Assembly (NCBI RefSeq): GCF_004004555.2
Contig: NZ_SACP01000009.1
Coordinates: forward strand, 124,001-188,000
Reading direction: 5' to 3'
DNA from: Methylobacterium oryzihabitans
Lineage (GTDB): Bacteria > Pseudomonadota > Alphaproteobacteria > Rhizobiales > Beijerinckiaceae
DNA length: 64,000 bases
Positions 27,745 through 35,933 of this stretch are shown in pieces (the stretch's first letter is position 1; each line of letters opens with the position of its first letter). Under the pieces are notes generated by a model. It was not told where the DNA came from and did no database searches. It saw nothing but the letters and a program-made list of their open reading frames with translations. The position numbers and the translations under genes are program-made.

Positions 27745-28113
27745 GTGCGCTCGATCGGCCAGAAGGGGCTGAGAGCCTCTCTCCCAGCTTGCTGATCCCT
27801 CGTCGGAGACGCCGGCTCCTCTGCCTCTCGTGAGCTGAAACGCTGGATCGAAGCGGAGCGAGCGCCTATGATCTCTCCGGGGCGGTACGCGCCGCCCTGG
27901 GGCGTGGAAACCCCTCATTTGACGGTTTGGTGCCGGCCGTCACGGCGCCGATCCTCTGGCCATGCGGCCGGGGGCCTGTGACTATGTCCAGGCGCTCCGG
28001 TGCTAAAGGTCATGGGGACCGTTCAAATGCGGTTTTCCAACCCCCGGCTTGGGATGGTCGAGGCTCGTTAGCGGGGGCGTACCGCGGACACGGGCCCGTC
28101 CGGGGAGCGACCG
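27745..28113. other. control region between diverging genes
   Basis: About 370 bases between a minus-strand operon and a run of small plus-strand frames. No gene is supported; it probably carries promoters for both directions. Confidence 0.4.
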
Positions 28114-28329
28114 ATGGGGCGACCACGCGATCCCGACGAGGGTGCGCGCCGAGATCTCGATGAACTCGGCCGTGCATACACCGATGCCCTGACCCAGCGC
28201 CGCGCGCACGTGCAGGACGGGCTATTCATCCAGCTCACGACCAACCTCGGCATCATTCTCACGTTGCTCGGCTGGCGTGCGGATCGAGCGCGCGCCGTGA
28301 TGCCGTCCAGTCCTGCGACGGGCCCCTGA
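28114..28329 (+). CDS. possible small protein (71 aa)
   Basis: Residues ~12-55 (DLDELGRAYTDALTQRRAHVQ...LFIQLTTNLGIILTLLG) look like a natural two-helix protein with one hydrophobic segment, while both ends are less convincing. Unknown family and no clear ribosome binding site. Confidence 0.35.
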   Translation: MGRPRDPDEGARRDLDELGRAYTDALTQRRAHVQDGLFIQLTTNLGIILTLLGWRADRARAVMPSSPATGP

Positions 28330-28408
28330 CTCTCGCCGAGGCTCATCCTCAATGTGCCTGAGACGACGAGCCAAGCGGTGGGCCCGGGTGCAGGCCCGAG
28401 CCCGGATC

Positions 28409-28567
28409 ATGCACCGCCACTACGGCGATCAGGCCTACTTCATCGCGCGCGAGCGGGCTCGCCTGCCGGACGGGCGGCGGGTCCGGTTCTGGACCCGCGT
28501 CGCGATCGAGCTGGCGCGCCTCGAGGCCCGGGCGATCGGCCTTGGCACCGGCGACCGCTGGCGATAG
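28409..28567 (+). CDS. possible small basic protein (52 aa)
   Basis: The frame from ATG 28409 (MHRHYGDQAYFIARERAR) encodes a compact Arg-rich helical protein, too short for family assignment. A longer start at 28352 is possible. It ends 50 bases before the next plus-strand gene. Confidence 0.4.
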   Translation: MHRHYGDQAYFIARERARLPDGRRVRFWTRVAIELARLEARAIGLGTGDRWR

Positions 28568-28617
28568 GCGCCCGGTCCGGGAGGCTCGACACGGATTTCG
28601 GGAAACGGAAGGCGACG

Positions 28618-29184
28618 ATGACCGACGACATCGGGGCGCTGCTGCAGCACCTCTGGATCCTGAACGACAAGGACGACGTCCGACAGGCGCGAGAGGAGGC
28701 CTGCGATCCGGCATACGGGATCGCTGCCCTCGATCCGGCGACCACGCTGGCGATGAGCCCGATGCTGCGGGCCCGCTACGCCTTCGCGGATGCCTGGCAC
28801 GGCGCGGCGTACGGCCAGACCTGGCTGGCGTTGGGTGCTGTCGCGACCGCCTCCGCCCAGCTCCGCGAGCGCGCCTGGCACCACGCGCAGATGGAGACCC
28901 TGGCTGAGACCTTCCCGAGGGGCATCGACCCGGCCCGGATGGCGCTGTTCGGGATCGACGAAGACAGGGGCGGGGCGACCTACCTGATCTGGCGCCCCGA
29001 CGGTACGGAGCCGATGGTGTGCGCCTTCTACGGTGGCGGGCTCGACATCTTCGCGAGCCTGGGCCGCTACCTCGAATTCCTGATCGGGGAGCGCGTCCAC
29101 GACGACAGCGCGGAGCTGCTCGCCGCGGCGGGGGTTCGGGTGCGGCCCGTCGCGCAGAGCCTGGTTCCGGACAACATCCCTTAG
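28618..29184 (+). CDS. hypothetical protein (188 aa)
   Basis: ATG 28618 is preceded by GGAAGG. The protein has a helical N-terminal part (residues 1-100) with ERAWHHAQMETLAETF and a C-terminal alpha/beta part (GATYLIWRPDGTEPMVCAFYG, FASLGRYLEFLIGE) faintly like the end of SUKH/Smi1-type immunity folds; this similarity is weak and only a suggestion. It overlaps the end of the converging gene at 29181 by 4 bases. Confidence 0.55.
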   Translation: MTDDIGALLQHLWILNDKDDVRQAREEACDPAYGIAALDPATTLAMSPMLRARYAFADAWHGAAYGQTWLALGAVATASAQLRERAWHHAQMETLAETFPRGIDPARMALFGIDEDRGGATYLIWRPDGTEPMVCAFYGGGLDIFASLGRYLEFLIGERVHDDSAELLAAAGVRVRPVAQSLVPDNIP

Positions 29185-29951
29185 AGATCGGGCCGGCTGG
29201 CCATCGCGTCGAACCGCCGGACGATCACCGGCCGGGTGTCCTCTCCTTGAGCGAGGCGCTGGATCAGGGCCAGTTCGGCGTCCGAGCAGGGGCCCCGCAC
29301 CGCGATGTCGACCCAATGCCCGCTGCGACCGACATGGCTGTCGCGCAGGCGGTGGTCGGAGGAGGTGTAGAACGACTCGTTCGGCTCGATCAGCCGCACG
29401 CGCGAGGTCAGGAACAGGATCCCCGAGCCGAGATTGCCGCAGAACAGGCGCTCGTCGGCGGCGACGGTCTTCGGCCCGCCACCCACCGTGCGCTGGCCGA
29501 TCTGCCGGAAGGCCTCCCCGAACGTGCTCGGGTTCGGGGTCGTCCGGGGGGTGAGTGTGTGCCGACCGCCCCACGGAGGCCGCGCCGGGTCGATCCGTCC
29601 GGTCGCGATTTCATGCAGCAGGGTGCCGAGGTAGCTCGGGTCGGCCGCATACGGGCAGATCCGCCACAGCGCCCGGATCGCCCTGCGACTGCCGGCCGGG
29701 TACTCGAACAGGCGCGCGCGGACCCGGCGCCAGCCCTCGGCCCGCCGCCGCCGGCCGTCCCGCTGCTGGCGCTCCCACTGCCCGGTGCGCCGAACCATCT
29801 CCTCGTCGACGTCGAACTGGCGCTCGGCGATCGCCGCGGCGAAGAGGGGGAGGGCTGCCTGCTCGCGGACCTGCCTGCGCCGGTACGCCGCGCGTTTGCG
29901 CGACGTGTCCTCGAAGGCCGTCGGCCGCGGCCAGCGCTTGAAGCGCATCAC
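29181..29951 (-). CDS. hypothetical plasmid-backbone protein
   Basis: 256 residues: a very basic Arg-rich N-terminal ~110 residues (RKRAAYRRRQVREQ, RRRRAEGWRRVRARL), then a more regular C-terminal domain (ERLFCGNLGSGILFLTSRVRLIEPNESFY). The basic part suggests nucleic-acid contact. It overlaps the ArdC gene by 4 bases on the same strand, so the two are translationally coupled. No family recognised. Confidence 0.65.
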   Translation of the reverse strand: MMRFKRWPRPTAFEDTSRKRAAYRRRQVREQAALPLFAAAIAERQFDVDEEMVRRTGQWERQQRDGRRRRAEGWRRVRARLFEYPAGSRRAIRALWRICPYAADPSYLGTLLHEIATGRIDPARPPWGGRHTLTPRTTPNPSTFGEAFRQIGQRTVGGGPKTVAADERLFCGNLGSGILFLTSRVRLIEPNESFYTSSDHRLRDSHVGRSGHWVDIAVRGPCSDAELALIQRLAQGEDTRPVIVRRFDAMASRPDL

Positions 29952-30967
29952 GCCGCCTCCCGCTCGATCGCCGGCGCCGCATCCTCCTCGTCGCCCTCGT
30001 CCAGCCCGCCGGCGCCGTCCACGGCGAGCTCGGGCGGCAGGTGGCCGAGCAGCCAGTCTGCGGAGCGGCTGGCGAGGCTCGCCGCCTGCACGATGGCTCG
30101 CGGATCCGAGCGGAGCACCTCGAGCCAGTTCGCGATGTAGTCGGCGTGGCGCACGGTCGGCACGATGCCGAGGCTGGCGCAGACGTAGGCCGCCGAAATC
30201 TCAGCTACGAGTTCCTCGCGGGCATACCCTTCGCTACCGTAGCGGCCGGTGAAGTCGCGGGCGAGCCGATGGGCCGCGCCTGTCGCGTGGCTCATTTCAT
30301 GAGCCGCGGTCCTGTGGAAATTGATCGGCTCGAAGAACGACTGCGGCGGCGGCAGCACGATCGCGTCGTCGGCCTGGCGATAGAACGCCCGCTGCCCGCC
30401 GAGATGGATCGTGAGGCCGGTGCCCTCCATCAGCGCGTGGAAGCGCGGCTCGATCAGGTCCTCGCGCGGCGGCGGCGGCGGCACGTAGAGGCCGTCCGGC
30501 AGCCCGTCGCACTGCGCGGCGTTGAACACGGTGTATTGCTTCAGGAAAGCGATCGAGCGCGCCTCCTCGCCCGCCTGCGAGGCCCGCGCGCGCTCCTGCT
30601 CGGGGGTGAAGCGGTTGGCATACACGACCGGGGTGCCCTTCTCGCCCCGGCGCACGCTGCCCCCGAGGGCGCGCGCCTGGCGGAAGGTGAGCCAGCGCTG
30701 GGTCGGGTAGCCTGCCGCCATGCCGCTTCCCCACAGCAGCATGACGTTGATGCCGGAATACGCCCGCTCGGTCAGGGCGTTGCGCGGCATCCCGACTGCG
30801 GCGGCGCCCGGCAGGTCGCCCCAGGGCTGCACCCACGGCACCCGTCCCTGCTCGAGCTGGGCGATGATCGTGTCGGTGATGCGCTGATACAGGTCGGGGC
30901 GCTGCTCTGGAGCGGCCTCGGTGCGGCGGGCGGTGGGTTTCCGGGAGGAGGAGGGGCGGCGGGCCAT
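29948..30967 (-). CDS. ArdC-type antirestriction / ssDNA-binding protein
   Basis: A 339-residue ArdC-like protein. Residues ~20-170 form the ArdC N-terminal ssDNA-binding domain (DLYQRITDTIIAQLEQG, VPWVQPWG, YSGINVMLLW, WLTFRQARALGGSVRRGEKG). The C-terminal half is the metallopeptidase-like domain with HEMSHATGA (HExxH) and the downstream EELVAEISAAYVC acidic residues. ArdC proteins bind single-stranded DNA entering the cell and protect conjugating plasmids from restriction. This marks the region as transferable DNA. Confidence 0.93.
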   Translation of the reverse strand: MARRPSSSRKPTARRTEAAPEQRPDLYQRITDTIIAQLEQGRVPWVQPWGDLPGAAAVGMPRNALTERAYSGINVMLLWGSGMAAGYPTQRWLTFRQARALGGSVRRGEKGTPVVYANRFTPEQERARASQAGEEARSIAFLKQYTVFNAAQCDGLPDGLYVPPPPPREDLIEPRFHALMEGTGLTIHLGGQRAFYRQADDAIVLPPPQSFFEPINFHRTAAHEMSHATGAAHRLARDFTGRYGSEGYAREELVAEISAAYVCASLGIVPTVRHADYIANWLEVLRSDPRAIVQAASLASRSADWLLGHLPPELAVDGAGGLDEGDEEDAAPAIEREAA

Positions 30968-31219
30968 CGGGATGCCTTCGCGACAGGCGCCGGAGCCTCT
31001 CTCCGGCCTGATCTCCCGTCATCGTCCTCCAGGCCTCCTCTCCCTCCCGCGCGACCGCCCGGCCGGCCCGCCACGCAGGACGAACGCGCTCAAGCGCGGC
31101 TGGCAGCAGCAACCACACGGTTACGCACTCATAGGTTGCTGGATTGCGGAAAAACCATCGCCTAGGATTGCAACTGGATCGGCGGCTTCCCTGCGGCAGG
31201 CTCGGACCGGAGGCGGCTG

Positions 31220-31573
31220 TTGCATTGCTCAAGTGGCGAAGGTGAAACCCTGGAGCAGCACGTCCGCGAGGTCCACTGCGTCTACCTCACGGCGCTGATG
31301 CGGCTCGAGGCGCTGGAGGACGAGGACGGGCGCGCGGCCGGCGCGAGCGAGGTCGAATACGCGGCCGCGCAGGTCGACCACGAGTTGCACTTCCGGATCT
31401 TGCGAGTGCTGCTGGCGCAGCTCGGCTACGTCCCGAGGGACCTGACCACGCGCTCCGACATCGAACGGGACATCTCCGCCGGGCTGGCGGTGATCGCGGG
31501 CCGGGCAGCGTCCCGACCGGGGGGGACGACCCGCGCGACGACGCGGGCCGGGACGTCGATCAGGTCAGCTTGA
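31220..31573 (+). CDS. hypothetical small helical protein
   Basis: Up to 117 residues; the true start may be internal. Residues ~10-95 form a plausible helical protein (LEQHVREVHCVYLTALMRLEALEDEDG, VDHELHFRILRVLLAQLGY). The C-terminal Thr/Arg-rich end overlaps the converging gene at 31560 by 14 bases. Unknown function. Confidence 0.4.
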   Translation: MHCSSGEGETLEQHVREVHCVYLTALMRLEALEDEDGRAAGASEVEYAAAQVDHELHFRILRVLLAQLGYVPRDLTTRSDIERDISAGLAVIAGRAASRPGGTTRATTRAGTSIRSA

Positions 31574-31808
31574 TGAGGGCGGCGAGCGCTCCGAACATCG
31601 CCACGAAGCCGGCGGCGATCAGTCCTCCGAGGCGGGCCGTCATCTGGATCGTCTGAAGCTCCAGCGCGACGCGCAGGTCCTCCTTCGTGACGAGATCGAC
31701 CATAATGAACTCCCGGGCCGCTCTGGCGTGCGCATCGGCGTGCTCGGTGGGAATGCCCGCCTCGCGCAGAGCCTTAAAATATTCGAGCGTGTCGAACGCG
31801 TAAGCCAT
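31560..31808 (-). CDS. small coiled-coil / membrane protein (DUF1640-like)
   Basis: An 82-residue protein resembling the bacterial DUF1640/CCDC90-like family: N-terminal MAYAFDTLEYFKALREAGIP, a central helix with LVTKEDLRVALELQ, and a C-terminal membrane segment (LIAAGFVAMFGALAALIKL). These are small membrane-tethered coiled coils of unknown role frequently found on mobile elements. A decayed copy of it lies at 61800-61859, next to a second DUF736 gene. Confidence 0.75.
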   Translation of the reverse strand: MAYAFDTLEYFKALREAGIPTEHADAHARAAREFIMVDLVTKEDLRVALELQTIQMTARLGGLIAAGFVAMFGALAALIKLT

Positions 31809-32490
31809 CGTGTGGGCTCCCTCTGTCGCAGATCCGGCCCCGCCTGGCAGGCGAGGCCGTGAGGCTCAGGCTTCAGTCCTGGCGGCGGCCGTTGGAGCGG
31901 GTCCAGATCAGCGAGTGGGTCTTGCCGTCCTCCTCCGCGAAGAGGCGGGCGTAGAGGGGACCCGTCAGGCTCGGGTCGTCGATCTTGACCGAGATGTAGT
32001 CCCGCTCGCCCTTCGACACCTTGGCCCATCCGGCGCCGATCTCAGCCTTGCCGAGGTAGATCCGGTGGGTCGGGGCGTTCTCGGCCGTGCGCTCCGTCTC
32101 CGCCACGATCGCGACCTTCTTGGCCTGGATGGTGAGGGTGGTGATCTCGCCGGAGAAGCCGTTCTGGGTCTGGGTGAAGCTGCCGATGGTCGCCATGGTC
32201 GTGATCCTCTTGTCCGGTTGCTCTTGGCCGCGCCCCTGCGGCCTCGATGGCGTTCGTTGAGCCGGAGGCGACCGGCGCCGCACCTGCTTGCAGGCCGCAG
32301 CGTGAGCGGAGGACGGCGAGGGACGGTTTTCTTGATGCGCGAGGAGACGCCGTGAGGCGGCGGGGAAGAACACCGGCATCCGCCGTTGCGGTGGTCCCGG
32401 GCGACCCGGATAGAACCGCCCATCTCTGAGGCCTCTGGGCTGCGGCCATGCTCTCCGGACTGCGGGAACGCCTCCTGGCCGGCTCGGGTG
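31795..32490. repeat. duplicated segment (copy A; copy B at 61845-62540)
   Basis: The DUF736 gene, the start of the DUF1640-like gene and about 290 bases upstream of DUF736 recur at 61845-62540 in the same orientation. Examples are the shared GGCCGCGCCCCTGCGGCCTC and GGCCGCAGCGTGAGCGGAGG stretches. The non-coding part is conserved almost as well as the coding part, so this is a recent segmental duplication or two related element ends. Confidence 0.8.
31873..32196 (-). CDS. DUF736 domain protein
   Basis: 107 residues, full-length DUF736: MATIGSFTQTQNGFSGEI, TLTIQAKKVAIVAE, PTHRIYLGKAEIGAGW and ISVKIDDPSLTGPLYARLF. DUF736 is a plasmid and ICE-associated small beta-barrel-like family with no confirmed activity. 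ATG 32196 is chosen because the conserved domain begins there; the open frame extends upstream as a GC-rich shadow. A paralogue with roughly nine of ten residues identical lies at 61925-62248. Confidence 0.93.
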   Translation of the reverse strand: MATIGSFTQTQNGFSGEITTLTIQAKKVAIVAETERTAENAPTHRIYLGKAEIGAGWAKVSKGERDYISVKIDDPSLTGPLYARLFAEEDGKTHSLIWTRSNGRRQD

Positions 32491-32690
32491 ACGCGCCTGA
32501 CCTCGACGGTTCCGGGTCCCGCACCCCGCCCTGGCTGGAGGCCCGCACTCAGAGGACGATCTGCGCGCCGCTCCCCGCCGACCCTGGCTCATCCGCGAAG
32601 GCCCGGCGATGGCCGGTCCCGCCTGAGAGGGAGGCAGGAGGGGGCTACAGGCTCAAGCGCGCGGCTCGAGCTTCTGCAACAGCCGACGAG
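32491..32690. other. non-coding gap
   Basis: About 200 bases between the duplicated segment and vapC; nothing recognised. Confidence 0.4.
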
Positions 32691-33086
32691 CTACGCCGCC
32701 GCGATGTCGGTCAACGGAAAGCCACTGCCTTTGAACAGCAGCGGCATGCGGTAGGCCTGGGCGCACGCATAGGCGAAGCAGTCGGCGTGCGTGAGTCCGG
32801 CCGGGTGACGGCCCTTGCCGTAGCGCTCGAACGCCTCGATCGCGCCGTCGGCCGTCTTAGGCGACACGGCGACGACCTGGATGACCGCCAGAGCGAGATA
32901 GTCCAGCACGGCCTCCCGGGCGTCGGGCAGGGGAAGGTCGAGGATACGCGAGAGGCTGATCGTGGTCTCGTAGACCGCGTAGGGTGAGGTGAGGCGCTGG
33001 CGCGCGCGCTGGAGGCGCGCGACGAGGGCCGCAGCGTCGGCCTCGCCGGCGAGGATTGCGATCAAGGCGGAGGTGTCGACGAACAT
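32691..33086 (-). CDS. vapC: PIN-domain ribonuclease toxin (VapC family)
   Basis: 131 residues with the PIN fold: Asp4 in MFVDTSALIAIL, a Glu in YAVYETTISLSRIL and the C-terminal acidic pair region (THADCFAYACAQ). The family cleaves RNA (tRNA or rRNA) in a metal-dependent way. Its start overlaps the antitoxin stop (TAATG), the normal arrangement of a vapBC operon. Confidence 0.92.
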   Translation of the reverse strand: MFVDTSALIAILAGEADAAALVARLQRARQRLTSPYAVYETTISLSRILDLPLPDAREAVLDYLALAVIQVVAVSPKTADGAIEAFERYGKGRHPAGLTHADCFAYACAQAYRMPLLFKGSGFPLTDIAAA

Positions 33087-33328
33087 TACGGGTTGCCGTA
33101 CAGTTCGTTGCGCGAGGTCCTGTCATCGGGCATCGCGTTGGGGCCGGCACGCTTTCGGAGGTTACGGGCGAAGGCGAGGGACTGGGCCACGAGGTCGAGT
33201 CGGTCCTTCTCGCGACTGATCTCTGCGCGAAGCGCCTGGCGCACGGCCTCGGTCTTGGTCGTGCGCTTGAGGGACGCCAGCTCCTGGGCAAGCGCGTCCA
33301 CATCCGGATCCTTGACGTAGAGAGCCAC
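33086..33328 (-). CDS. vapB: VapB-type antitoxin
   Basis: 80 residues. The N-terminal MALYVKDPDVDALAQELA and KTEAVRQALRAEI are typical of the Rv0623-like VapB family; a C-terminal arm would block the PIN active site. Antitoxin-toxin complexes usually repress their own promoter, which would lie in the short region above 33328. The toxin overlaps by one base. Confidence 0.88.
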   Translation of the reverse strand: MALYVKDPDVDALAQELASLKRTTKTEAVRQALRAEISREKDRLDLVAQSLAFARNLRKRAGPNAMPDDRTSRNELYGNP

Positions 33329-33504
33329 GGATATCCCTGTCGAATATACCTAATATCGCAATCAGGATATCCCATGGGTGATTCGGGGCAAGCCCGCTGC
33401 TGCGGGATGGGATGGGGGTCGGGAAATCGACGATCACGGCGGCCGGGTCGCGGCCGTGATCGATGGAGCGCCCCGGTCTGGGTGAGGGCGCTCCAGTGCG
33501 AGGA

Positions 33505-33678
33505 TCACTCCTCCCCGTAGGGGTCGAACTCGGAGATGATGTCGGCGGGATCGCCCTCGAACTCGTCGCTCGTGACGACGCCGTAGCCGGCCTCGGAGCG
33601 GAACACGGTGACCGGGACCATCAGGGAGGCCGCGAGGCTGTGGGCGTAGCGGTTTGCGAGGGTGAGATCGGTCGCCAT
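33505..33678 (-). CDS. small acidic hypothetical protein (57 aa)
   Basis: A short frame from ATG 33678 to TGA 33505: MATDLTLANRYAHSLAASLM, then VPVTVFRSEAGYGVV, ending in an acidic tail (SEFDPYGEE). The purine-rich GGAGCGAAGACC stretch upstream could carry the ribosome binding site. The sequence is compact and natural, with a beta hairpin in the middle and an acidic C-terminus. I do not recognise a family; it fits the many small accessory proteins of such plasmid backbones. Confidence 0.6.
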   Translation of the reverse strand: MATDLTLANRYAHSLAASLMVPVTVFRSEAGYGVVTSDEFEGDPADIISEFDPYGEE

Positions 33679-33936
33679 CGGGGTCTTCGCTCCTGCTGGA
33701 GCGGGGGCGATCCCCGCTCGACAGCGGCCCCAGGAGGCCGAGAGCGGCCGCGATCACCGCGAAGGCGAAGCCGTAGCGGCCGCCCGCTTGCGGAGCGGAC
33801 CCCTTGCGGGTTGATCGTACAAGGCCGCGACGGCCTATCGGGGTTGATGCGAGAGAGCGGGGTCGTCCACACCGGCTGAGCCCGATCCCTGAGAGGGGAT
33901 TCGCCCTTAACCCGACCGTGCTAGCGTGGCCGCACC

Positions 33937-34368
33937 GTGCCGATCCGCCCCGAACATCGCCACTTCTACCCGATCGACTGGCCGCAGCTCTCGGCTGTGA
34001 TCCGCTTCGGCCGCGCCGGCGGGCGCTGCGAGGCCTGCGGGCGTCCGCACGGGCAACTGATCGTCTGCCTCGATGATGGCACCTGGTACGACGCCGAGGC
34101 CGGGCATTGGCGCTCCGGCCGGGGCCGGGGGCTTCGCCGCGAGCCCAGGATCGCGGCGCTGGCGCGGGCCCGGTTGACGGTGCCGATCCTGGCGACCTGC
34201 CACCGCGCCCACGACACCAGCCTCAACGGCGATCGGGATCTCGCGGCTTGGTGCCAGCGCTGTCACCTGATCCACGACCGGCCAGAGCATCTGCGGCGGC
34301 GCCGGCTGACCTACCGGCGCAGGCGAGCGCTCGGCGACCTGTTCGAGGGGCCCTATCCCCTCACCTGA
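33937..34368 (+). CDS. HNH-like zinc-ribbon protein
   Basis: 143 residues from GTG 33937. Two cysteine pairs (RCEACGRPH near residue 30 and WCQRCHLIHD near residue 105) and THCRAHD-like TCHRAHDTSLNG make an HNH/zinc-finger-type arrangement; the order Cys-x2-Cys ... His ... Cys-x2-Cys-His ... His is like HNH endonucleases but without a clean catalytic match. Probably a DNA-binding or nuclease-like protein of the mobile element. Confidence 0.6.
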   Translation: MPIRPEHRHFYPIDWPQLSAVIRFGRAGGRCEACGRPHGQLIVCLDDGTWYDAEAGHWRSGRGRGLRREPRIAALARARLTVPILATCHRAHDTSLNGDRDLAAWCQRCHLIHDRPEHLRRRRLTYRRRRALGDLFEGPYPLT

Positions 34369-34499
34369 GGGGCCGGGAGGTCGAGGTGGCGACCTGATCC
34401 GGAGCCACAGGAGTTGACCTGGGGCTCAAGATGCCAAGGCACAGCCGAGTGAACCGCTCCGGGTTTCCCGGAGGCTCCCCCTTCTGAGAGGATGGAGCC

Positions 34500-34826
34500 A
34501 TGACGAAGCGAACAATCCCGTTTTCCCCTGAGGTGCGCGAGCGCGCTGTGCGGATGGTGCGCGAGCACGCGGGCGAGCACGGCTCGCAATGGTCGGCGAT
34601 CCAGTCGATCGCGGCCAAGATCGGCTGCTCGGGCGAGACGCTGAGGAACTAGGTGCGCCAGTCCGAGCGTGATCAAGGTGTGCGACCCGGCCAGACGACG
34701 GACGAGCGCGAGCGGATCAAGGCGCTGGAGCGAGAGGTTCGCGAGCTGCGCCAAGCCAACGAGATCCTGCGCAAGGCCAGTGCGTATTTCGCGATGGCGG
34801 AGCTCGACCGCCGGTCTCGGCCATGA
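34500..34826 (+). pseudogene. IS3 orfA with in-frame TAG
   Basis: A 108-codon frame from ATG 34500 encodes the helix-turn-helix ([33 protein letters not shown]) and leucine-zipper region ([20 protein letters not shown]) of IS3 OrfA. The codon after LRN is TAG (34650-34652), where this family has Trp (LRNWVRQ), so a single TGG-to-TAG change splits it. Its stop overlaps the orfB start as ATGA. Confidence 0.88.
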
Positions 34827-35728
34827 TCAGCGTCATCGACGATCATCGGGACGTCTACGGGGTCGAGCCGATCTGCAGGGTGCTGCCGATCGCCCCGTCG
34901 ACCGACTACGCGCATGCCGCCCGGCGCGCCGATCCGGACAAGCAGCCGGTTCGTGCTCGCAGCGACGCTGCGTTGATGATCGAGATCCAGCGCGTGTTCG
35001 AGGCGAACTTCTGCGTCTACGGTGTGCGGAAGGTCTGGCGGCAACTGGCCCGGCAGGGGATCGTGGCCGCGCGATGCACGGTGGCGCGGCTGATGCGCCG
35101 ATTGGGCTTGGCGGGGGTGGTGCGTGGCAGGACCGTACGCACCACGATCCCCGATCCGGCCTCAGCTTGCCCGCTCGATCGGGTCAACCGCCACTTCAAG
35201 GCTCCCCGGCCGAATGCCTTGTGGGTGAGCGACTTCACCTACGTGGCGACGTGGTCGGGCTTCGTCTATGTGGCCTTCGTCATCGATGTGTTCGCCCGGC
35301 GCATTGTCGGTTGGCGGGCCTCACGTAGCGCTCATGCGAGCTTCGTTCTGGATGCTCTGGAGCAGGCCCTGCACGAGCGTCGTCCTGGTCAGGGCAGCGG
35401 GCTGGTGCACCACTCGGACCGCGGCTCGCAAGACTTGGCTCTACGGGACACCGAGCGCCTGGTCGGTGCGGGCATCGAGCCGTCGGTCGGCAGCGTCGGC
35501 GACTCGTACGACAACGCCTTGGCGGACACGATCAACGGCTTGTTCAAGGCGGAGGTGATCCATCGGCGTGGCCCGTGGCGCTCCTTCGAAGCGGTCGAGT
35601 ATGCCACTCTGGAGTGGGTCGACTGGTACAACCACCGTCGCCTCCTCGCGCCCATCGGCAACGTCCCTCCCGCCGAGGCCGAACTGCGCTATCATGCCAA
35701 CGTCGGCGACCAAGCCTTGGCCGCCTGA
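34823..35728 (+). CDS. IS3-family transposase OrfB
   Basis: 301 residues with the HTH_21 region ([16 protein letters not shown]) and the DDE catalytic core: Asp in [11 protein letters not shown], Asp in VHHSDRGSQ and Glu in [13 protein letters not shown], with the usual YDNALAD before it. Intact in length and catalytic residues. OrfA is broken, so transposition would need OrfA from another copy. Confidence 0.95.
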   Translation: MISVIDDHRDVYGVEPICRVLPIAPSTDYAHAARRADPDKQPVRARSDAALMIEIQRVFEANFCVYGVRKVWRQLARQGIVAARCTVARLMRRLGLAGVVRGRTVRTTIPDPASACPLDRVNRHFKAPRPNALWVSDFTYVATWSGFVYVAFVIDVFARRIVGWRASRSAHASFVLDALEQALHERRPGQGSGLVHHSDRGSQDLALRDTERLVGAGIEPSVGSVGDSYDNALADTINGLFKAEVIHRRGPWRSFEAVEYATLEWVDWYNHRRLLAPIGNVPPAEAELRYHANVGDQALAA

Positions 35729-35764
35729 CCCAAGCCAATCAGCCTCCGAAAAACCCGGAGCGGT

Positions 35765-35866
35765 TCACTCCGGGGGTTTGGTGAGGAAATCGTCGGCACC
35801 GCTGTCGAGGACCTCGGCGAGCGGCCGGTCGTCGCGCGCGGCGGACATCACCAGGATGGTAAGGGG
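35765..35866 (-). pseudogene. response-regulator fragment truncated by the IS3 element
   Basis: The minus-strand frame reads LTILVMSAARDDRPLAEVLD then SGADDFLTKPPE and stops at a TGA supplied by the IS inverted repeat. This is the second half of a receiver domain (the conserved Ser/Thr in MSA, the GADDFLTKP lysine loop). Neither the phospho-Asp half nor the output domain is found on either side of the IS. Confidence 0.75.
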
Positions 35867-35933
35867 ATGGGGCTTCGTCAGGCTGTGAGGGAGGCGGGGC
35901 CGGGGCTGTAGCCCTTGGCGCCCAGGACTTCCA

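Larger units (their letters stand above)
34450..35767. mobile_element. IS3-family insertion sequence (1.3 kb)
   Basis: Terminal inverted repeats: TGAACCGCTCCGGGTTT at the left end and AAACCCGGAGCGGTTCA at the right, followed inward by GGAGGCT/AGCCTCC. The complementarity even extends three bases outward (GAG/CTC). It contains orfA (interrupted) and orfB. No target-site duplication is visible, and the flanking sequences do not form one continuous gene, so the element has probably been involved in a deletion or rearrangement. Confidence 0.93.

Noticed and set aside
34447-35770. Target-site duplication of the first IS3 element
   Set aside because: GAG and CTC at the two ends are inverted, not direct, repeats; no duplication found.
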